This document shows, piece by piece, positions 5,912 to 10,803 of a stretch of 10,803 nucleotides of DNA. This DNA is from Candidatus Methylomirabilota bacterium. GTDB lineage: Bacteria; Methylomirabilota; Methylomirabilia; Methylomirabilales; CSP1-5. A program made the position numbers and the translations under genes. Under the pieces are notes generated by a model. That model saw only the letters and a list, made by a program, of their open reading frames with translations, was not told where the DNA came from and searched no databases. The stretch is from assembly GCA_022615475.1 (NCBI GenBank), contig JAKEGQ010000148.1, positions 1 to 10,803 on the forward strand. The letters are read 5' to 3'. Position 1 is the first letter of the stretch. Every line of letters starts with the position of its first letter.

Positions 5912-7039
5912 CTATATCCGATAGCTGCTCTGTGCCCCGGCGTGGGTCCATTCGGACTCGGTGACGCGGGGCCTGTCCGCGGTGGGGTCGCCCATGGCAA
6001 GCGGCTTGCCCGCCGCCCGCCAGGCCGCCGTGCCGCCTGCGACGCTCGCCACTTGATTGATGCCCATCTGCACCAAGAACTGCGCTGCCCGATACGAGCG
6101 CATTCCGCGCTGGCAGACGAGCATCACGGGTCGGTCACGCGGCACCTCGTCGAGACGGGATGCGAGGTCTGCTTGGGAGAGGCTCACCGCCCCGGGGACG
6201 TGCCCGTGCGCGTACTCCTCCGGCTCACGGACATCCAGGACGACGGTCTCCGGTGGTCGGACTTCCAATGCGTCGATATCGATCTCCCGGACGGGAGCGG
6301 CGGAGGTCAGCATGGCCCACGCCATGTCGGCCAGGCCACGGTTGGTCGCCTCGATGGCGGTCATATTCAGCGGGCGCGCCGGCACCCCATCGACGAGGGT
6401 CGAGATGAAGGTCCGACGGTCCAATCGAGCCAACGGATTGTACAACCGCTCAAAGCCGATGGTCGTGTTGGGGCGGCCACACATCCCCTTGCCGCACGGC
6501 CCCTCGAAGTGACCGGGGAAGACGGCCACCCAGTCCGGTAGCCGGAGCAGACGCGACACACTCTCATGCTGGGCGGCGGCATCCCCACCGCCGAAGTCTG
6601 GCCGGCCCACGTCGCCGACGAGCAGGGAATCGCCCGTGAGTACCATGGAGGGCTCCGGGCTGCGAGGTGGGTTCACGATCAGAATCGAGATGAGCTCCGG
6701 GCGATGTCCGGGCGTGTGCAGGATACGCAGGCGCAGCTGTCCGAGGGGCAGTTCGTCTCCGTCTTTGAGGGGCCGAGATGGATAGGTCACCCCGGCCGCC
6801 TCGTGCAGACACAGCTCGGCCCCATGCTTGGCCTGAAGCTGGCGCGCCCCCGACACGTGGTCCGCGTGGACGTGGGTGTCGATCACGTACCGCAGCCGAA
6901 AGTTGCGCTCCCGCAACAAGGCCTCATACTGTTCTGTCTCGATCGACGGATCGACGATCGCCGCCTCGTGCGACTGACGGGACGCTACCAGGTACGATGC
7001 GCAACCGCAGCGTTCATCGAGAATCTGCTTGAAGTACAT
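5912..7039 (-). CDS. Persulfide dioxygenase-rhodanese fusion (ETHE1-like metallo-beta-lactamase fold plus sulfurtransferase)
   Basis: The 375-residue protein fuses two enzymes of sulfide oxidation. Residues 1-240 are a metallo-beta-lactamase fold with THVHADH (55-61), HTPGH (108-112), LTGDSLLVGDVGRPDF (134-149) and FPGH (174-177). By analogy with human ETHE1, His56, His112 and Asp137 would bind the single iron that oxidises glutathione- or CoA-persulfide to sulfite. The segment GKGMCGRPNTTIGFE after the last His is typical of the fused subfamily. Residues 255-345 are a rhodanese domain with VLDVREPEEY (267-276) and active-site loop CQRGMRS (309-315). Cys309 is present, so this domain should be catalytically competent; it probably exchanges sulfane sulfur with thiosulfate. 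ATG 7039 has a strong GAGGAG purine tract just upstream and its own promoter. It is the likely first gene of a unit with the rhomboid gene. Confidence 0.92.
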   Translation of the reverse strand: MYFKQILDERCGCASYLVASRQSHEAAIVDPSIETEQYEALLRERNFRLRYVIDTHVHADHVSGARQLQAKHGAELCLHEAAGVTYPSRPLKDGDELPLGQLRLRILHTPGHRPELISILIVNPPRSPEPSMVLTGDSLLVGDVGRPDFGGGDAAAQHESVSRLLRLPDWVAVFPGHFEGPCGKGMCGRPNTTIGFERLYNPLARLDRRTFISTLVDGVPARPLNMTAIEATNRGLADMAWAMLTSAAPVREIDIDALEVRPPETVVLDVREPEEYAHGHVPGAVSLSQADLASRLDEVPRDRPVMLVCQRGMRSYRAAQFLVQMGINQVASVAGGTAAWRAAGKPLAMGDPTADRPRVTESEWTHAGAQSSYRI

Positions 7040-7063
7040 CCCCTCTCCTCTGCGACCGATTTA

Positions 7064-7092
7064 AGTATTTCCCACGCCTGAGAGGGTGTCAA
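7064..7092 (-). promoter_or_regulatory. Sigma-70-like promoter for the persulfide dioxygenase-rhodanese gene
   Basis: On the minus strand a perfect TTGACA (7092-7087) is followed after 17 bases by AATACT (7069-7064), about 25 bases upstream of the ATG at 7039. The predicted transcript start is near 7057, giving a very short leader that carries the GAGGAG ribosome site. The -35 box overlaps one arm of a 7-bp inverted repeat (GGGTGTC at 7084-7090 and GACACCC at 7140-7146), a weak candidate operator. Confidence 0.65.
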
Positions 7093-7330
7093 GCCCGATC
7101 GAAGCCGAGGTTCAGATTGCTCTCCCGATCAGGCGAGACGACACCCCGGTAAGCCGTGCATTGGCGAGGGGAATGTGAGTGACAAACTGTCCGCCCCGGG
7201 ATGGCCCGGCGACACAATGGCCGGCTTTGGCCCCTCAGAGAATCGGGCCTGCGCTTGAAAGGCGGGGTCTATGGCCCCGTCGGGCCAAAGAATTCAGAGG
7301 CTTGGCCCCCCCCTCATCACTCGAATGCTT
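7093..7330. other. Central part of the divergent intergenic region, with a GC-rich foldable segment
   Basis: The dioxygenase and response-regulator genes are divergent and 408 bp apart (7040-7447). In this part I see no credible gene: short frames here lack ribosome sites and family-like sequence. The plus strand of 7225-7290 can fold. Arms CTTTGGCCC (7225-7233) and GGGCCAAAG (7282-7290) pair over 9 bp and enclose a 7-bp hairpin at 7261-7281. The left arm could instead pair with GGGCC at 7245-7249. I match this to no known riboswitch. Confidence 0.4.
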
Positions 7331-7345
7331 GGCATAGTTGTCGCA
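7329..7345 (+). promoter_or_regulatory. Candidate sigma-54 (-24/-12) promoter for the REC-PilZ gene
   Basis: TTGGCA (7329-7334) followed by TCGCA (7341-7345) puts the invariant GG and GC pairs exactly 10 bases apart, as required for RpoN. The -24 half matches TTGGCA fully and the -12 half differs from TTGCA at one base. Transcription would begin near 7356, leaving a leader of about 90 bases before the ATG at 7448. I see no good sigma-70 promoter for this gene. A chance match is possible. Confidence 0.35.
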
Positions 7346-7447
7346 ATGTCGGGTCCAAAGTTGAAGGCTCGAGTGAGGCTGGTCCAGGGAAGCCATCCGA
7401 GATCGAACGGTTGTGGCGTGGATCGTATGAGTTGTGTGGAGGTGATG

Positions 7448-8188
7448 ATGCAGAGACGGCCAGTTCTAGTCATAGACGACGATCCCCGGTCCTGCGAGCT
7501 CGTCACAGATATTCTCAGAAGCGTGGGCTTCGAGGTCCGTTCGGCTCCGGATGGGGCGGCGGGGGTCGAACTGGCCGGCGTCGTGCAACCCAGCGTCATC
7601 CTCCTGGATATGATGATGCCCGGCATTGACGGCGTCGCCACCCTGGCGCGCCTGAAGCGGGACCCAATCCTCGCGGATGTCCCCGTGATCGGCATGACCG
7701 CCTCTACGGACCTGACGTACACCGGTAAGGCCTTCCGCGCCGGAGCCAATTTCTTTGTATCAAAGCCCTTGAGTCGGGCTAGCCTTGTCCGCGTCGTGGA
7801 GCTGGCGGCATATAAGGTCGAGCAAGATGCGCCGGCGCGCCATCATCGGCGCCACCCACGTTTCCTCGCTGACCTCGCCGTCCGGTGCCTTGTGGGTGCA
7901 GGCGCGAATGGGTCTCGGGAGCTCGTGGGGACCTCGGGCAACCTGAGTCTCGGTGGCCTCTTAGTCTTGTTGCCCGAGAAGCTGGCGGCAGGTACCCTCT
8001 TGGGGATTTGGCTCGGGCTCCCCGAGAGGGCCATTTTGGCTGCCGGCAAGGTGGTGTGGCTGGATCCCAAGCTGACGGTCGACGGGAGGCTCCGCCATGG
8101 AATCCAGTTCGTCCGGTTTGGCAGTGACGCGAGTCTCGTAGGGTATCGAGGTTACCTCACCCAGATAGCTCCGAGCCAAGGGTCATGA
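7448..8188 (+). CDS. Response regulator with REC receiver and C-terminal PilZ domain
   Basis: This 246-residue protein couples a phosphoryl receiver to a c-di-GMP-binding domain. REC (about 5-120) has the acidic pair Asp10/Asp11 in VIDDD, phospho-acceptor Asp54 in LLDMMMPG, a Thr in GMTAS (82-86) and Lys106 in SKPL. PilZ (about 133-240) has the RxxxR motif (Arg134 to Arg138) and the NxSxxG motif NLSLGG (165-170), so both c-di-GMP contact motifs are intact. There is no DNA-binding domain, so output is probably by protein contact, for example on motility, pili or polysaccharide export. The start is decided by GGAGG at 7438-7442: ATG 7448 has a 5-base spacing, whereas the adjacent ATG 7445 has only 2. 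Upstream in-frame ATGs give a non-conserved basic extension. No histidine kinase or diguanylate cyclase is nearby, so it is an orphan in this window. Confidence 0.88.
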   Translation: MQRRPVLVIDDDPRSCELVTDILRSVGFEVRSAPDGAAGVELAGVVQPSVILLDMMMPGIDGVATLARLKRDPILADVPVIGMTASTDLTYTGKAFRAGANFFVSKPLSRASLVRVVELAAYKVEQDAPARHHRRHPRFLADLAVRCLVGAGANGSRELVGTSGNLSLGGLLVLLPEKLAAGTLLGIWLGLPERAILAAGKVVWLDPKLTVDGRLRHGIQFVRFGSDASLVGYRGYLTQIAPSQGS

Positions 8189-8231
8189 GAGCTGGGAACG
8201 AAGAGCGGCACCTCGGCCAGTACCCGCAGGG

Positions 8232-9293
8232 TCAATCCGAGTGAGAGGAACGCAGGGCGAAGCGGTAAGAGGCTGCGACGAAGAAGCCGAAGTCACCCCC
8301 GGCATCGGCTAAGGTGAAGAGATTCTCCGAGATCCCCACCTGGAGTCGCCAGGCAGGTGTGGGGGCCCAGCTCAGCCCAAGGGATGGCCAGTCTGACCAG
8401 TCGTCAAGAAAGTCCAGCCCGGTGTCGTGGAACGCCCCGCTATTGGCGCTGAGTTGTCCCACGATGGCGAGCTGGGGGTTGAAGCGGTACTCCACCCCGA
8501 GCATTCCGGAAAAGATCGGCTGGGGGTTCAGGCCGGTGCCCTCGAACCAGTTCCCGATGGGGAAGGTCCCGTTGAAATTCCCATAGAAACTCCACCGCCC
8601 CAAAGTCTTCTCCAGGGCGATCCCCAAGGCCACGTCCGGGCGGCCGCTCCCCAGGGCGGCATCCGGGTCACCCGAGGGAGCCTTGAATGCCAACCGTAGT
8701 GCCACCGCTGGCGTTGATGCGGTTTCGCTGAGCTGGGACGGCGCCCACTTGGCCTGGATCGCCACATCCCCGATGCCCACGCGGCCGTCTATACCCTGGA
8801 GGACCGTCTCGCCGTTGCGGCTGACCCGATAGGCGAACTCGTTTTGCATATCCTGCTGGCGTTCCTCGGCCCGGAGGGTTCGTTCGTAGTCGATGAGTCG
8901 TTCAAACGAGTCGATAAAGCCATCCATGAATCCCCCGTAGGTGGCAATGATGGGCACGTCGATACCCAGCTCCCACTCATCGCCGAGGCCGATCCGCGCC
9001 TGAAGATTTGCATATGTCATCTCCAGGTCGAGACGGCCACTCAGGCCTGCGCGACCCACCCCCTCCGCCAGCGTATTGGTCTCGGAGATGTCGAGGCGGA
9101 GAAGGACCTGCCTGTCACCGACGGGGACCGCCCGCTCTGGCACGAACTGAAAGAAGAGGAGTTGGATAGGGGATTGATTCCGAATCGCCAGAGGGCCGTG
9201 GATTTCCTCGACACCCGACGCAGGGGGGACCAGAAAAGTCCATGAGGCGACGCCAGCCGCTACAACCGAACGGATGAGTGTAGGTCGAGCCAT
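8232..9293 (-). CDS. DUF3187-family outer-membrane beta-barrel protein
   Basis: The 353-residue protein starts with a signal peptide (basic MARPTLIR, hydrophobic core about 9-22, Pro/Ala/Ser cleavage region near 27). The mature N-terminus has GPLAIRNQSPIQLLFF, the hallmark opening of DUF3187 proteins as I recall them. The rest alternates amphipathic strands and polar turns, as in an outer-membrane barrel. The last strand, FFVAASYRF (337-345), ends in Phe like a BAM-recognition signal, followed by an unusual 8-residue polar tail. Residues 129-160 are charged and probably form an external loop or short helix. ATG 9293 is preferred, with GGAGG 8 bases upstream; a TTG at 9407 would place non-signal sequence first. 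The family has no established function. It is convergent with the REC-PilZ gene, 43 bp apart, and divergent from the DUF6941-like gene. Confidence 0.82.
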   Translation of the reverse strand: MARPTLIRSVVAAGVASWTFLVPPASGVEEIHGPLAIRNQSPIQLLFFQFVPERAVPVGDRQVLLRLDISETNTLAEGVGRAGLSGRLDLEMTYANLQARIGLGDEWELGIDVPIIATYGGFMDGFIDSFERLIDYERTLRAEERQQDMQNEFAYRVSRNGETVLQGIDGRVGIGDVAIQAKWAPSQLSETASTPAVALRLAFKAPSGDPDAALGSGRPDVALGIALEKTLGRWSFYGNFNGTFPIGNWFEGTGLNPQPIFSGMLGVEYRFNPQLAIVGQLSANSGAFHDTGLDFLDDWSDWPSLGLSWAPTPAWRLQVGISENLFTLADAGGDFGFFVAASYRFALRSSHSD

Positions 9294-9463
9294 GATGCGG
9301 CCCTCCGACGAATGCCCCACATCACCACTGGTTTGACTCTTACTCGAATCACCCGGCCGCTGCAAGGCCCTAGTGCACCCACCGTTCCGCGCCCCTGTCA
9401 TTTGCAAGTTGCGCCGGGCCCTTCGCCCCGAGTATCGTAGCCCCGAAAGGGGGACGATCGGGC

Positions 9464-9856
9464 ATGGCCAGATGCGACTGGGCGATCGTGTGTGATTACG
9501 CCTTTCTGGATGAGAACCGAAAGATGTGCATGGTTGGAGTATTCGATCGGATTTTCGCCACCGCAGTTCCCGCGATTCACCACCAGGTGTCCTTTGTTCT
9601 CAAGCTGATCGGGGAACCCAAGGAGAGAGTGCAGATCCGCGTCGATGTCGTCCGCCCGAACGGTGACGTCCTCGGCAAGATTGAAGGGGCCGGCGAGTTG
9701 GGCGATGATGGAACGTCGCAGCTGAATCTGGGGATGAGGGGGCTCCCTCTTCCTGACTTCGGGATCTATGCATTCAATATCTACATCGGTGACCAGTTCG
9801 AGAAAACGATAGGCATCACGGTCGCCCGAACCCCGGAGAAGACCAAGTCACGGTGA
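9464..9856 (+). CDS. Small conserved protein, DUF6941-like
   Basis: The 130-residue cytosolic protein has no signal peptide or membrane segment. Its N-terminus, with DWAIVCDYAF (5-14) and VGVFDRI (24-30), resembles the DUF6941 family, whose members open with a similar CDYA...GIFD pattern. This identification is from memory. The remainder is beta-rich with a conserved-looking VVRPNGDVL turn (62-70) and a compact C-terminal strand pair (FGIYAFNIYIGD). Cysteines 4, 10 and 22 cluster at the N-terminus; whether they bind metal is unknown. The ribosome site AAAGGGGG lies about 10 bases upstream of the ATG and sits in a CCCC-GAAA-GGGG mini-hairpin (9441-9452), which could limit translation. It is divergent from the outer-membrane protein gene (170 bp apart) and ends 10 bp from the convergent dehydrogenase gene. 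Function is unknown. Confidence 0.78.
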   Translation: MARCDWAIVCDYAFLDENRKMCMVGVFDRIFATAVPAIHHQVSFVLKLIGEPKERVQIRVDVVRPNGDVLGKIEGAGELGDDGTSQLNLGMRGLPLPDFGIYAFNIYIGDQFEKTIGITVARTPEKTKSR

Positions 9857-9866
9857 GAGAGAGCCT

Positions 9867-10803
9867 TCACGGATCCCATCCTTGCGCCCTAAGCTTCAGG
9901 AGGGCAAAGAGTTTGGCGTCGCGTCGCGCGATGGCGGCCTCGTGGGCTCCGGGGGGGTACCCGTAGAATCCCTGGCCCGCCCTTGCCCCGGTGTGGCCCC
10001 GGGCCACCTTATCCGAGAGACTGCACTGCGGCTCTTTGGCCGATGACAGCTCCGGGTATAGATAGCTGGCGATCGCGTGAAAGGTTTGGATCCCGGCGAG
10101 GTCCATGATCTGCATGGGCCCGACCGTGGCCCACCGAAGCCCCAACCCGGCCGTCACGGCTAGGTCGACCGCCTCGGGGCTTGCGATCCCCTGCTCGATC
10201 AGGTGGACCGCCTCGCGAATCAGGGCGAACTGCAGGCGGTTCCAGAGGAAGCCGGGCACATCCTTTTCCACCCGGATGGGGATCCGGCCGATCCGGCGGA
10301 CTAGGTCGCAGGTCAGGTCCACGACGTCGGCGGAGGTCTTCGCGCCCCGAGTTACCTCCACCGGCGGCATCAGATGGGGTGGATTCATCCAGTGAAGCCC
10401 CACCACCCGCTCAGGCCGGGTGGTGGTGGCGGCGATTGCCGTGATGGAGAGACCAGAGGTGTTCGTCGAGAGGATCGCCTCCGGAGGTGTGCTGCGATCC
10501 AGGGCGGCGAAGATCCGGCGCTTGAGATCGAGATCTTCGGGCGCGCTCTCGTTCACGAACTGAGCGTCTCTTGCTGCCGCCTCTAGATTGGTTGTCGTCT
10601 GGATCCGGGAAAGGGCTTGAGCGGCTGCAGGTGCAGAGAGAAGCCCGGCCGCCACCATCAACTCCTGGTTCTTGGCGATGCGATCTCTGGCTGCGGCTAG
10701 GGTCTCCGCGTTTCGTGCGTGAAGGCGCACCTCGTAGCCCGCCTGGGCAAAGTGCTGGGCAATGCCGCTGCCCATCACCCCAGCCCCGATGACGGTCACC
10801 GCC
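9867..10803 (-). CDS. 3-hydroxyacyl-CoA dehydrogenase (FadB/PaaH-type, single NAD-binding module), 5' end cut by window edge
   Basis: The frame remains open to the right edge, so the true start lies beyond it, probably only a few codons away. VIGAGVMGSGIAQ is the Rossmann NAD-binding loop. Then come ESAPEDLDLKRRIF, STNTSGLSIT and GLHWMNPPHLMPPVEV, in which the His of HWMNP corresponds to the catalytic His of the usual HFFNP motif. VPGFLWNRLQFALIREA begins the C-terminal helical domain, and ARAGQGFYGY near the C-terminus is the family's closing motif. About 310 residues is the usual size for a stand-alone NAD-dependent 3-hydroxyacyl-CoA or 3-hydroxybutyryl-CoA dehydrogenase. The HWxNPP variant is typical of a subgroup whose substrates may differ from beta-oxidation intermediates. 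It is convergent with the DUF6941-like gene. The CoA-ester theme recurs at the other end of the window. Confidence 0.9.
   Translation of the reverse strand, partial: AVTVIGAGVMGSGIAQHFAQAGYEVRLHARNAETLAAARDRIAKNQELMVAAGLLSAPAAAQALSRIQTTTNLEAAARDAQFVNESAPEDLDLKRRIFAALDRSTPPEAILSTNTSGLSITAIAATTTRPERVVGLHWMNPPHLMPPVEVTRGAKTSADVVDLTCDLVRRIGRIPIRVEKDVPGFLWNRLQFALIREAVHLIEQGIASPEAVDLAVTAGLGLRWATVGPMQIMDLAGIQTFHAIASYLYPELSSAKEPQCSLSDKVARGHTGARAGQGFYGYPPGAHEAAIARRDAKLFALLKLRAQGWDP

Noticed and set aside
5444..6541. Plus-strand open frame of 365 codons
   Set aside because: It lies opposite both the rhomboid and the dioxygenase genes, spans their junction, and shows no domain. High-GC antisense frames often stay open.
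7084..7146. GGGTGTC/GACACCC repeat as an operator of the dioxygenase promoter
   Set aside because: Arms of 7 bp separated by 49 bases are too short and too far apart to claim. It is mentioned only as a weak possibility.
7201..7629. Plus-strand frame of 142 codons upstream of and overlapping the REC-PilZ gene
   Set aside because: It overlaps the REC coding sequence in another frame, has low-complexity Arg/Gly/Ser composition and no ribosome site.
1..10803. Mobile element, prophage, CRISPR array, tRNA or toxin-antitoxin system
   Set aside because: I saw no transposase, integrase, direct-repeat array, cloverleaf or small toxin-like gene pair on either strand.

Overview
This is a GC-rich bacterial window (about 60% GC by eye, not computed) with strong GGAGG-type ribosome binding sites. 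It carries ordinary chromosomal genes. I see no insertion sequence, phage, plasmid, tRNA, rRNA or CRISPR feature. The most diagnostic gene is a B12-binding radical SAM protein that I recognise as the hopanoid C-3 methylase HpnR. With it are a persulfide dioxygenase-rhodanese fusion, a rhomboid protease with a TPR-like tail, a DUF3187 outer-membrane protein and CoA-ester enzymes. This suits an environmental Gram-negative-type bacterium. A member of NC10/Methylomirabilota or a related metagenomic lineage is my guess, because some of these make 3-methylhopanoids; the sequence does not prove it.

Left part, minus strand (7039 down to 1). In transcription order: the persulfide dioxygenase-rhodanese fusion, the rhomboid protease 33 bp downstream (a likely two-gene operon), hpnR with its own TTGACA-type promoter, a secreted two-domain protein of unknown function, a MaoC-type dehydratase with an unusual N-terminal domain, and a CitE/HpcH-type CoA-ester lyase that runs off the left edge and has its own promoter. 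A perfect 12-bp hairpin ends the secreted-protein unit. A 14-bp inverted repeat lies between hpnR and the secreted-protein gene.

Middle. A 408-bp divergent intergenic region (7040-7447) holds the dioxygenase promoter, a GC-rich foldable segment and a sigma-54-like -24/-12 element. Downstream on the plus strand is a response regulator made of a REC domain fused to a PilZ domain (probable c-di-GMP receptor).

Right part. A DUF3187-type outer-membrane beta-barrel gene (minus) is divergent from a small conserved gene that I place in the DUF6941 family (plus). That gene converges with only 10 bp of spacing on a 3-hydroxyacyl-CoA dehydrogenase gene, which is cut by the right edge.

The genes suggest envelope biology (hopanoid methylation, rhomboid proteolysis, secreted and outer-membrane proteins), sulfide/persulfide handling, c-di-GMP signalling and CoA-thioester metabolism. 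I found no convincing evidence for one large new system. The best leads are the lyase/dehydratase pair, the near-identical promoters of hpnR and the dioxygenase fusion, the two structured intergenic elements, and the uncharacterised N-terminal domain of the MaoC protein.
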